From: an uncultured Lysobacter sp.
GTDB lineage: Bacteria > Pseudomonadota > Gammaproteobacteria > Xanthomonadales > Xanthomonadaceae
Length of the DNA stretch: 33,758 nt
Assembly (NCBI GenBank): GCA_946480055.1
Contig: CAMLID010000032.1
Coordinates: 1-33,758 of the forward strand
Reading direction: 5' to 3'
This document shows positions 26,848-33,758 of the stretch, in pieces. The notes below the pieces were generated by a model. It saw only the letters and a list, made by a program, of their open reading frames with translations. It did not search any database and was not told the origin of the DNA. The translations under genes were made by a program, and so were the position numbers. Numbering within the stretch: the stretch's first letter is position 1; each line of letters opens with the position of its first letter.

Positions 26848-27201
26848 ATGAATCGCTATGTTCTGCTTGCCGCTTTCGTGTTCTTCGCCGCCACGTCGCA
26901 GGCCTCGGCCGCCGTTTCGCAGGCCGGCGGCCCTAAGCCCACCCAGTCCGGGATCATCGTCGCAGGAGAGAACGGCACCAAATGGTGCTGCCCCGATGGC
27001 GTGAAGGGCCCCAAATGCGAGCAAGGCGCGGACAGCACGCCGGTCGGCGAGGCCTGCAACTTCGCTTCGGCGCTGGTGGTGGACGAAGGCATCACGCCGG
27101 CGATAAGCGACCGCGGCAAGGCGGTGCTGAAGCCGCAGGCGGAAGATCCGCGCCAAGCGCCCGCCGCGCCAAGCGGTAATCAGGCCGCCCCCCGTAAGTA
27201 G
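26848..27201 (+). CDS. Exported Cys-containing protein of unknown function
   Basis: The protein has 117 residues. Signal peptide MNRYVLLAAFVFFAATSQAS with cut after ASA. The mature part contains a W-C-C-P-D-G motif followed by CEQG and EACNF (four Cys within about 30 residues), so a disulphide-linked or metal-binding fold is likely. The last 30 residues are a low-complexity basic/proline tail (QAEDPRQAPAAPSGNQAAPR). AAGGAGAGG lies just before the ATG at 26848, a strong ribosome site that decides this start. An AT-rich stretch at 26757-26800 probably holds the promoter. I do not recognise the family. Confidence 0.75.
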   Translation: MNRYVLLAAFVFFAATSQASAAVSQAGGPKPTQSGIIVAGENGTKWCCPDGVKGPKCEQGADSTPVGEACNFASALVVDEGITPAISDRGKAVLKPQAEDPRQAPAAPSGNQAAPRK

Positions 27202-27214
27202 TCGATCCCGCCGA

Positions 27215-27235
27215 CCGCCCCAACGGACGGGGCGG
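27215..27235 (+). terminator. Hairpin after the Cys-containing exported protein gene
   Basis: CCGCCCC / GGGGCGG, 7-bp stem with a 7-base loop, 13 bases after the stop codon. There is no clear U-tract, so it is a weak or Rho-assisted terminator. Confidence 0.45.
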
Positions 27236-27374
27236 CGGCTCGTTGTGATTGGGCGGCCGCGTCCGGCTTGCCGCCACGACGGCGCGGAGCACCGCGCCGT
27301 TGCTTTGTCCGCCGCGCCGTCGTCTTGGCCCGGATCGCAGCTGCCCCGGCGCAAGCCGTAGAATGGACGGCCTT

Positions 27375-28292
27375 ATGAGCACCGTCCTGCCCCTAGCCGA
27401 GCCCCAGCGCCACGTCCGCGCCGACCAGCGCCGCGCCCACGAACAGCAGCGCCTGGCCAAGCGCCTGCGCCACCAGGTCGGCCGCGCAATCGCCGACTTC
27501 GGCATGATCGAAGAAGGCGACAAGGTCATGGTCTGCCTGTCCGGCGGCAAAGACAGCTACACCCTGCTCGACATCCTGCTGCAGTTGCAGAAAAAGGCGC
27601 CGGTCGAGTTCGAACTGGTCGCGGTCAACCTGGACCAGAAGCAGCCCGACTTCCCCGAGCACGTGCTTCCGGCCTACCTCGAATCGGTCGGCGTGCCGTA
27701 CAAGATCCTCGAGCAGGACACCTACTCGGTGGTGACCCGGGTCGTGCCCGAGGGCAAGACCATGTGCTCGCTGTGCTCGCGCCTGCGGCGCGGCGCGCTG
27801 TACACCTACGCCGAACAGCAAGGCTTCACCAAGATCGCGCTGGGCCACCACCGCGACGACCTCGTCGCGACCTTCTTCCTCAACCTGTTCTTCCACGCCA
27901 AACTCAGCGGCATGCCGCCCAAGCTGCTGTCCGACGACGGCAAGCACGTGGTGATCCGGCCGCTGGCCTACGTGCGCGAGGACGACATCGCCCAGTACGC
28001 CGCACAGCGCGAGTTCCCGATCATTCCCTGCAACCTGTGCGGCTCGCAGGAGAATCTGCAGCGCAAGCAGGTCAAGAAGATGATGGACGCCTGGGAGCGC
28101 GACACCCCGGGCCGGATCGAAACTATCTCGCGCGCCCTGGGCGACATCCGCCCCTCGCAGCTGTCCGATCCCAAGTTGTTCGATTTCCTCGCCCTGGGCC
28201 ATAACGGCCCCTCGCCCCTGCCGGACACGCATGCGTGGCTGACGGGAGAGCCGCACGAACGGGACGACGACGCGGAGTCGCCGGCCATGTAA
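27375..28292 (+). CDS. ttcA: tRNA 2-thiocytidine(32) synthetase TtcA
   Basis: This enzyme activates C32 of certain tRNAs with ATP and replaces its oxygen with sulfur using a [4Fe-4S] cluster. The protein has 305 residues. The ATP-PP loop SGGKDS is in the context [17 protein letters not shown]. The cluster ligands are C-S-L-C-S-R and the later [22 protein letters not shown] and [17 protein letters not shown] complete the signature. ATG at 27375 gives the family's usual short basic front; an ATG at 27363 is possible. It is followed by rdgC after 51 bases. Confidence 0.95.
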   Translation: MSTVLPLAEPQRHVRADQRRAHEQQRLAKRLRHQVGRAIADFGMIEEGDKVMVCLSGGKDSYTLLDILLQLQKKAPVEFELVAVNLDQKQPDFPEHVLPAYLESVGVPYKILEQDTYSVVTRVVPEGKTMCSLCSRLRRGALYTYAEQQGFTKIALGHHRDDLVATFFLNLFFHAKLSGMPPKLLSDDGKHVVIRPLAYVREDDIAQYAAQREFPIIPCNLCGSQENLQRKQVKKMMDAWERDTPGRIETISRALGDIRPSQLSDPKLFDFLALGHNGPSPLPDTHAWLTGEPHERDDDAESPAM

Positions 28293-28343
28293 CCCCCGGC
28301 CGCGCTTCCGCTGTGTCCCCCTTCCTCACTTTTCGGGATTTCG

Positions 28344-29249
28344 ATGTTCTTCCGCAACCTGACGCTGTTCCGCTTCCCGACCACCACCAAACTCGACGAA
28401 CTAGACACCGGCCTGGAGGAATGCAAGCTCAAGCCGGTCGGCCCGCTGGAGCTGTCCTCACGCGGTTTCATCTCGCCGTTCGGGCGTGATGCCGAAGCCA
28501 TGTCGCACCGCATCCAGGACGCGATCTGGCTCAGCGTCGGCGGCGAAGACCGGCTGCTGCCGGGCTCGGTGGTCAACGACATGCTGGCCAAGAAGCTGGC
28601 CGAGATCGAACAGAAGGAAGGCCGCAAGCCCGGCAGCCGCACCCGCAAGCGGCTCAAGGACGAGCTGATCGTCGACCTGCTGCCGCGCGCCTTCATCAAG
28701 CCCAGCCGCACCGACGCCCTGCTCGACCTGGAGCACGGCATCGTCGTGGTCGATACCTCCAGCCGCAAGAGCGGCGAGAACGTGGTCAGCGAAATCCGCC
28801 GCGCCTTGGGCAGCTTCCCGGCGCTGCCGCTGAACGCCGAAGTCGCACCGCGCTCGATCCTGACCGGCTGGCTCGCCGGCGAACCGCTACCCGAGGGCCT
28901 GACCCTGGGCGACGAATGCGAGCTGCGCGACCCGATGGAACAGGGCGCGGTGGTCAAGTGCCAGCGCATGGAGCTGCAGGGCGACGAGATCAACAAGCAC
29001 CTGGAGACCGGCAAGCAGGTCACGCGCCTGGCGCTGAACCTGGACGACCACGTGTCGTTCGTGCTCGGCGAGGACCTGGTGATCCGCAAGTTCAAGCTGC
29101 TCGACGGCGCCGTCGACAGCCTGGAGAACACCGAGCGCGACGACCTGCGCGCCGAACTCGACGCGCGCTTCGCGCTGATGAGCGGCGAGGTCAAGCGCCT
29201 GTTCAACGTGCTGGAGCCGGCGCTGAAGTTGAGCAAGGCCGAGGCCTAA
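28344..29249 (+). CDS. rdgC: Recombination-associated protein RdgC
   Basis: This 301-residue DNA-binding ring protein of proteobacteria inhibits RecA and aids replication in recombination-challenged cells. It starts MFFRNLTLFRF, the typical N-terminus, and carries GPLELSSRGFISPFG, the internal EQKEGRKPGSRTRKRLKDEL stretch, and DEEGIVV-like LEHGIVVVDTSS, closing with RFALMSGEVKRLF. No break or odd residue is seen. It lies downstream of ttcA and may share its transcript. Confidence 0.95.
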   Translation: MFFRNLTLFRFPTTTKLDELDTGLEECKLKPVGPLELSSRGFISPFGRDAEAMSHRIQDAIWLSVGGEDRLLPGSVVNDMLAKKLAEIEQKEGRKPGSRTRKRLKDELIVDLLPRAFIKPSRTDALLDLEHGIVVVDTSSRKSGENVVSEIRRALGSFPALPLNAEVAPRSILTGWLAGEPLPEGLTLGDECELRDPMEQGAVVKCQRMELQGDEINKHLETGKQVTRLALNLDDHVSFVLGEDLVIRKFKLLDGAVDSLENTERDDLRAELDARFALMSGEVKRLFNVLEPALKLSKAEA

Positions 29250-29277
29250 AGCGTTAAGCCCCTCGTTTCTTCTTTAG

Positions 29278-29300
29278 CCCCTCTCCCACCGGGAGAGGGG
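29278..29300. repeat. Perfect hairpin after rdgC
   Basis: Ten-base arms CCCCTCTCCC / GGGAGAGGGG with loop ACC, 29 bases after the rdgC stop. It could end rdgC transcription (Rho-assisted, no U-tract) and is the first of several CTCTCCC hairpins in this gap. Confidence 0.7.
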
Positions 29301-29348
29301 TTGTGGTGAGGGTCCGGCGCGAGCGCTTAGCTCAAACCTCATCCCGGA

Positions 29349-29531
29349 CCCTCATCCGGCCCTGCGGGCCACCTTCTCCCATTGGGAGCAGGGAAATCAA
29401 AAGCCCTACGCACTGAGCCTCTCTCCCGGTGGGAGAGGACCTGGGGCAAGAGTGGCGCAAGCGCGCAGCTCCAACTTCGCACGCGGCCCTCATCCGCCCT
29501 TCGGGCACCTTCTCCCGCAAGCGGGAGAAGG
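29349..29531. repeat. Dispersed CCCTCATCC/CTTCTCCC intergenic repeats
   Basis: A 32-base element (CCCTCATCCGGCCCTGCGGG then CCACCTTCTCCC) at 29349-29380 recurs at 29487-29516 in a shortened form. Between them is another CTCTCCC-GGT-GGGAGAG hairpin (29421-29437). The second copy ends in a perfect 11-bp hairpin CCTTCTCCCGC-AA-GCGGGAGAAGG (29508-29531). The 370-base gap 29250-29622 holds no gene besides these; they resemble the ubiquitous CTCTCCC boxes of xanthomonad intergenic DNA. Confidence 0.75.
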
Positions 29532-29622
29532 AAAACGCCGGAGTCGAAGCGAGGCGGTTCTTACCCTGCCCCGCAACCGTCATTCCCACGCGCTATCCTC
29601 CTCGCATGGCGGAACCCCACCC

Positions 29623-30417
29623 ATGACCAGCCTACTGCGCCTGCTGACCGGCCAGTCGCGTCCGGTCGCGCGCGGGGTCGAACGCGAAACGATCACGATC
29701 GTGCTCGACGACGGGTGCGCGATCGAGTTGCTGCGCGTGCGCGATCCGCGCGCGCGCCGGCTCAAGCTCAGCGTCGACGAACGCGGCGCGCGCCTGACCC
29801 TGCCGGTACGCGCCAGCGACCGCGCCGGCGAGCGCTTCGTGCGCGAGCACGGCGACTGGCTGGCCGCGCAGCTCGCCAGCACCCGCAGCGAACACGCCGC
29901 GTTGCAGCCGCACGTGGACGGGCAGCTGCCGCTGCGCGGCGAATCGCGGCCGCTGCGCTGGAGCGTCGGCCGCTACCTGCGCATCGCCGAGGACGCCGAC
30001 GGCACCATCGCCATCGTCGCGCCCGAAGCGGTCGCGCCGGCCGCGCTGCGGCGCGCGCTACGCGATTTCTACGAGGCCCAGGCCCGCGCCGACATCGGGC
30101 GCTGGCTGCCGAAATACCTGCACGGTCTGCCGCGCGCGCCTGCGCGCATCCGTCTGCGCGTGATGTCCTCGCAATGGGGTTCGCTGTCGCCCGATGGCGC
30201 GCTGTCGCTGGACCTGGCCCTGGTGCTGGCGCCGCCTGCCGCGTTCGAATACGTGCTGGTGCACGAGCTCTGTCATCTGATCCACGCCGACCACTCGCGC
30301 GCGTTCTGGCGCGAGGTCGAAGCGCGCAGCCCGCACTGGCGCGACCAGCGCGAGTATTTCCGCACCGAAGGCCGCCCGCTGAAAGCGGCCTTGAATGCAC
30401 TGTGCGGTAAGGCCTGA
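29623..30417 (+). CDS. YgjP-like metallopeptidase domain (DUF45/M48-type) protein
   Basis: The protein has 264 residues. The zinc-binding motif HELCHLIHADHSRAFW carries H214, E215, H218 and the third ligand H224; this HExxH-x5-H spacing is the YgjP/DUF45 signature. The segment SSQWGSLSPDGALSLDLALVLAPPA just before it (S-R/Q-W-G-S-x-x-x-x-G-x-x-x-x-N/D) is the other conserved block of the family. The N-terminal 150 residues are a beta-rich region with RRLKLSVDERG. The family is found next to type I restriction or repair genes in other bacteria; its substrate is unknown. The ATG at 29623 has a weak ribosome site. Confidence 0.9.
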   Translation: MTSLLRLLTGQSRPVARGVERETITIVLDDGCAIELLRVRDPRARRLKLSVDERGARLTLPVRASDRAGERFVREHGDWLAAQLASTRSEHAALQPHVDGQLPLRGESRPLRWSVGRYLRIAEDADGTIAIVAPEAVAPAALRRALRDFYEAQARADIGRWLPKYLHGLPRAPARIRLRVMSSQWGSLSPDGALSLDLALVLAPPAAFEYVLVHELCHLIHADHSRAFWREVEARSPHWRDQREYFRTEGRPLKAALNALCGKA

Positions 30418-30433
30418 CGGCCCTGGCTTTGGG

Positions 30434-30663
30434 GTAGGAGCGGCGTAAGCCGCGACCTGCGCCGTTGCCGAAGGTGCACGGTCGCGGCTTACGCCGCTCC
30501 TACCCCAATGCGCAGAGCTGGAGAGCCGCATCGCGATGAGGTCCGACCTCATCCTCCACGGACCCTCGGCTCTCTGTGGGAGTGGCGTAAGCCGCGATCT
30601 CGACCGCCACAGATCCGATCGAGAGCCACGCGGGCTGCCGATCGCGACTTACCTCGCTCCCAC
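30434..30663. repeat. Two inverted pairs of GTAG-type REP palindromes
   Basis: First pair: 30434-30457 (GTAGGAGCGGCGTAAGCCGC and GACC) and its inverted copy at 30480-30503, perfect over 24 bases with a 22-base centre. Second pair: 30576-30599 (GTGGGAGTGGCGTAAGCCGC and GATC) and a mutated inverted copy at 30640-30663. They form two BIME-like units between two convergent genes. They are the same family as the cluster at 14091-14407. Confidence 0.9.
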
Positions 30664-30686
30664 AGGAAGCGAAGCAAGTCGGCCCC

Positions 30687-31595
30687 TTAGATCGGCCGGG
30701 TCAGGAAATCGCCGATCGCGGCCATGACCGCATCGGGATCTTCCATGTGCAGGTGATGGCCGCCGGGCACCGCAGCGCTCTCGCCGTGGCGCAGCACTGC
30801 GATGCGCGCATTGCGCAGTTCGGCGCTGAAGTACTGGAACGCGGGCTCGACGTAGATCACCCGGGTCGGGCACTGGATGGACGCGATCACGTCGCGCACC
30901 TGCGCCTCGGTCATGCGCACCGCCGTGGCCAGGGTCAGGCGCGGGTCGCTGCGCCAGATGTAGCCGCCGGCCGCGTCGTCGGCGTAATGGCCCGCGGGCA
31001 CCGGGGCGATGCCGCGTTCGACCAGCAACCGCGCCACGGGCTCGCTCAGGCCGTTGGCCTGCATGCGCGCGCGCACCGCGGTGGCGATGTCGCCGAACAC
31101 GCGCAGTTGCTTGCCGGACAAGGCGGCCTGATCGGCGAAGGCGTCGCGCAAGCGCGACGCGGTGCGCTCTTCGACTTCGGACAAACCGCCCAGGGCCTCG
31201 ATCAGCTGCAGGCGCTCGATCCGCTGCGGCGCCGCGGCGGCCATCAGGCTGGCGGTGGCGCCGCCCATCGAATGACCCAGCAAGGCGAAGCGGTCCCAGC
31301 CCAGCGCATCGGCGACCGCGAACGCGGCGCGCGCGGCGGCCACCAGGGTGTACTCGGCGGACGGCGGCAAATGCGCGCTGACCCCGTGACCCGGCAGGTC
31401 CGGTGCGACCAGGTCGAAGCCGCCCAGATGCGGCGCCAGCGGCACGAAGCTCGCCGCATTGTCCAGCCAGCCATGCAGCGCCAGCAGGCGCGGTGCGCCG
31501 TGGACGTTGTTGCGCAGGCCGCCGAGGCGGCCGAACGGCGTGTCGACCGCGAACTCGCGCAAGGCCGCGGCGCCGCGGTGGCCGTCGCCGCTCAT
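30687..31595 (-). CDS. Alpha/beta hydrolase
   Basis: The protein has 302 residues with the alpha/beta hydrolase fold: HGWLDN (41-46, oxyanion-hole region), APDLPGHG (64-71), nucleophile elbow GHSMGG (107-112, Ser109) and a C-terminal [11 protein letters not shown] with the catalytic His. The acid residue is expected near IYVEPAFQY. It resembles the MEST/serine-hydrolase group often placed near hemH in xanthomonads. Its start codon overlaps the hemH stop (ATGA), so it is translationally coupled to hemH. The substrate is not readable from the sequence. Confidence 0.88.
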   Translation of the reverse strand: MSGDGHRGAAALREFAVDTPFGRLGGLRNNVHGAPRLLALHGWLDNAASFVPLAPHLGGFDLVAPDLPGHGVSAHLPPSAEYTLVAAARAAFAVADALGWDRFALLGHSMGGATASLMAAAAPQRIERLQLIEALGGLSEVEERTASRLRDAFADQAALSGKQLRVFGDIATAVRARMQANGLSEPVARLLVERGIAPVPAGHYADDAAGGYIWRSDPRLTLATAVRMTEAQVRDVIASIQCPTRVIYVEPAFQYFSAELRNARIAVLRHGESAAVPGGHHLHMEDPDAVMAAIGDFLTRPI

Positions 31596-32617
31596 GCCCA
31601 GGTCTCCAGTTCGCGGCGCGCGATCGCCGCCAGCACCGCCGCATGTTCGGGGCTGTCGTTGAGGCAGGGGATGTAGCGCAGCTCGCCACCGCGCGCGGCG
31701 AAATCCTCGGCCAGCATCATCGCCACCTCTTCCAGCGTTTCCAGGCAGTCGACCGCGAACCCGGGCGCGACCACGTCGACCCGGCGCACGCCGCGCGCGG
31801 CCAGGCCTTGCAGCGTGGCCGCGGTCGCCGGCTCCAGCCAGCGTTCGCGGCCGAAGCGCGATTGGTAGCTCAGGGTCCAGGCATCGTCGGCCAGGCCCAG
31901 CGCCTGCGCGATCGCGCGCGCGCCGGCCTCGCAGTGCTGCGGATAAGGATCGCCGTCGTCGGCCAGGCGCTGCGGCAGGCCGTGGAACGAGAACAGCAGG
32001 TGTTCGCCGACGCCGTTCGCCTCGCGGTGGGCGCGGATCGAGTTCGCCACCGCCGCGACCCAGCCCGGATTGCGGTGGTAGTCCTCGACCATGCGCGTGG
32101 TCGGGCCTTCACCGCGTGCGATCACGTCGGCCACCGAGGCGGTGGTCGAGGTCGAATACTGCGGGTACAGCGGCAGCACCAGCAGCCTGCGCACGCCGTC
32201 GGCGCGCAGCTGCCGCAAGGTGCCGCGCAGCGACGGAGTGCCGTAGCGCATCGCATCGAGCACGCGCACCTGCGGCAGTTCGCGCTGCACCGCGCGCGCC
32301 AGGCGCCGGGTGTAGACGGCCAGCGGCGAGCCGCCGTCCTCGCCGGGCAGCCAGATGCTGGCGTACTTGTGCGCGACCCGCGACGAGCGCAGCGGCAGGA
32401 TCGCGAAGTGCAGCAACGGGCACCACAGCCAGCGGGTCAGGCTGACCACACGGCGGTCGTGCAGGAATTCGGACAGATAGCGGCGCACCGCGGGCGCGGT
32501 CGGGGCCTCGGGCGTACCGAGATTGACCAGCAGCAAGGCGGTGTCGCGCGCGGCTCCGGTGGCGGAACCGTCGTTCGGAGCGGGGATGTTGGGGTCGATG
32601 CTTGCGTCGGCGGGCAT
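31592..32617 (-). CDS. hemH: Ferrochelatase (HemH)
   Basis: This enzyme inserts Fe(II) into protoporphyrin IX, the last step of haem synthesis. The protein has 341 residues, normal for the family. Landmarks: [53 protein letters not shown] (catalytic His), [13 protein letters not shown], and [11 protein letters not shown] (conserved Glu). The front ([18 protein letters not shown]) is a short polar extension that could be removed by a later start. It forms a two-gene unit with the downstream hydrolase. Confidence 0.96.
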   Translation of the reverse strand: MPADASIDPNIPAPNDGSATGAARDTALLLVNLGTPEAPTAPAVRRYLSEFLHDRRVVSLTRWLWCPLLHFAILPLRSSRVAHKYASIWLPGEDGGSPLAVYTRRLARAVQRELPQVRVLDAMRYGTPSLRGTLRQLRADGVRRLLVLPLYPQYSTSTTASVADVIARGEGPTTRMVEDYHRNPGWVAAVANSIRAHREANGVGEHLLFSFHGLPQRLADDGDPYPQHCEAGARAIAQALGLADDAWTLSYQSRFGRERWLEPATAATLQGLAARGVRRVDVVAPGFAVDCLETLEEVAMMLAEDFAARGGELRYIPCLNDSPEHAAVLAAIARRELETWA

Positions 32618-32782
32618 GCCTATAGGATGACAGCACCGACGCGGCCGGGCAGCATGCGCGGTCGCGGCGCGATGCCGTCGCGGTTCCGCGGCGATTCATC
32701 GCCGCGTTACTAGCCTGAACCACGGCGCGCCTTCACGGTCGAACGAATGCGCGCCATCCCCCGTCTTCGCCGGAGTCCGTCC

Positions 32783-33604
32783 ATGTCCCGTCCGTCGCGT
32801 CTCGCCCTCCTCGTGCTCAGCCTGAGCTTCGCCGCGTCCGCCGTCGCCGGCCCCGACGAGGACGCCCGCGCCCGCAACGCGGTGCGCGTGCTCAGCGACA
32901 TCCAGCAGATTCCGGAGTCGGCGATTCCGGACAAGCTGTTCGACGAGGCGCGCGCGATAGTGGTCGTGCCCGACACGCTCAAGGTCGGCCTGGTGCTGGG
33001 CGGCCGCCGCGGCCACGGCCTGGTGTCGGTCAAGAATCCCGACGGCACCTGGTCCAACCCGAGCTTCGTCAAGCTCACCGGCGGCAGCATCGGCTTCCAG
33101 GCCGGCGTGCAGTCCTCCGACATCGTGCTGGTGTTCCGCGGCGAGCGCGGGCTGGATTCGATCGTCAACGGCAAGGTCACCCTGGGCGCCGATGCCGGCG
33201 TCGCCGCCGGCCCGGTCGGGCGCAGCGCCGCGGCCGCCACCGACGGCCAGCTCAAGGCCGAGATCTGGTCCTGGTCGCGCGCGCGCGGCCTGTTCGCGGG
33301 CGTGGCCCTGGACGGTGCGGTGCTGCAGATCGACGACCAGGCCAACCAGGTCGTCTACGGCAACGGCACCACCCCGCGCATGATCTTCGAAGGCCGTTCG
33401 GCGCAGGCGCCGTCGGAAGCCGTGGTCGATTTCCGCGATCGCCTGGAAGAAGCCAGTGCGATCGCCCGTACGAACCGTCAGGAAGAGCCGCGCCCGGCCA
33501 CCGGCGCGACCGTCTACCCCTCCAACCCGACCCCCGCCGCGGCCCCGGTCCAGCCGACCGCGCCCACCGAACCCAGCCAGACCAAGGTCGAACCGCTGCC
33601 CTGA
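32783..33604 (+). CDS. Exported SYLF (Ysc84-like) domain protein
   Basis: The protein has 273 residues. Signal peptide MSRPSRLALLVLSLSFAASA with cut after AVA. The SYLF domain follows: ARAIVVVPDTLKVGLVLGGRRGHGLV, WSNPSFVKLTGGSIGFQAGV, SSDIVLVFRGERGLDSIVNG, KVTLGADAGVAAGPVGR and the closing FAGVALDGAVLQID. SYLF domains bind phosphoinositides or other lipids in eukaryotes; the bacterial members are exported and of unknown function. The C-terminal 50 residues are a Pro/Thr/Ala-rich disordered tail. CGGAG eight bases before the ATG fixes the start over 32747. It is divergent from hemH. Confidence 0.9.
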   Translation: MSRPSRLALLVLSLSFAASAVAGPDEDARARNAVRVLSDIQQIPESAIPDKLFDEARAIVVVPDTLKVGLVLGGRRGHGLVSVKNPDGTWSNPSFVKLTGGSIGFQAGVQSSDIVLVFRGERGLDSIVNGKVTLGADAGVAAGPVGRSAAAATDGQLKAEIWSWSRARGLFAGVALDGAVLQIDDQANQVVYGNGTTPRMIFEGRSAQAPSEAVVDFRDRLEEASAIARTNRQEEPRPATGATVYPSNPTPAAAPVQPTAPTEPSQTKVEPLP

Positions 33605-33699
33605 GCCCGGCGCCCATTCATCCGCAGGCATGCCTGCGGTCACGGGTCCCGTAACAAGGCTTGCGGTATCCTGAGCACCCAACTTCGGCGGAATCACAC

Positions 33700-33758
33700 A
33701 TGGGCGGTTTGAGTCTTTGGCACTGGCTGATCGTGCTGGTGATCGTGGTGCTGGTGTT
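33700..33758 (+). CDS. tatA: Twin-arginine translocase subunit TatA, 5' end only
   Basis: Nineteen codons are visible: M-G-G-L-S-L-W-H-W-L-I-V-L-V-I-V-V-L-V-F. This is the amphipathic start and single membrane helix of TatA, which forms the pore for folded proteins in the inner membrane. In related genomes tatB and tatC follow. The gene continues outside the window. AACACCC-type spacing gives no clear ribosome site. Confidence 0.88.
   Translation, partial: MGGLSLWHWLIVLVIVVLV

Overview
The window is a high-GC stretch of chromosome that looks like a gamma-proteobacterium of the Xanthomonadaceae/Lysobacteraceae, most likely Lysobacter or a close relative. This rests on recognising Xanthomonad-type protein sequences (Rep, TtcA, RdgC, PlsB with a long Pro/Ala-rich front, thymidine kinase), GTAG-type REP palindromes, and strong G/C preference at third codon positions. 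No search could be run, so the assignment comes from recognition only. Most of the window is housekeeping sequence, with several accessory pockets whose base composition is clearly lower in GC.

Layout. 1-2606: a partial membrane fatty-acid desaturase, a CHAD-domain protein, and divergent mutM. 2608-6100: a two-gene signalling unit, an ECF sigma factor followed by a transmembrane Ser/Thr kinase with a long TPR-type tail; this arrangement matches the ECF sigma/kinase pairs (EcfK/PknS, EcfP/PknT) in which the kinase switches the sigma factor on. 6101-7123: an accessory, decayed pocket with a 21/42-bp tandem repeat and the remains of a two-gene cassette (a C-terminal gene fragment overlapping by ATGA a frameshifted zinc-ribbon gene). 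7124-10493: thymidine kinase and three tandem paralogous secreted Sel1-like proteins, all on the minus strand. 10614-13682: rep helicase, a GNAT acetyltransferase and an exported RidA-like protein. 13683-14495: intergenic, with a hexanucleotide microsatellite and a cluster of REP palindromes.

14496-21061 is the most interesting part. A lipoprotein acid phosphatase gene and its terminator are followed by a complete four-gene archaic (sigma, Csu-like) chaperone-usher pilus operon on the opposite strand. On the far side of the pilus operon lies a second, badly decayed copy of the acid phosphatase 3' end together with a second copy of its terminator. The pilus locus therefore sits between direct repeats of its neighbour, which reads as a scar of acquisition or of insertion into a tandem duplicate.

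21208-33758: a lipoprotein with its own promoter, plsB, a truncated membrane-protein gene next to a lower-GC pocket with a small exported protein, a DUF465 protein, a Cys-rich exported protein, ttcA, rdgC, a YgjP-like metallopeptidase, two blocks of dispersed intergenic hairpin repeats, an overlapping hemH/alpha-beta hydrolase pair, an exported SYLF-domain protein and the first codons of tatA. No tRNA, rRNA, CRISPR array, intact transposase or integrase was seen.
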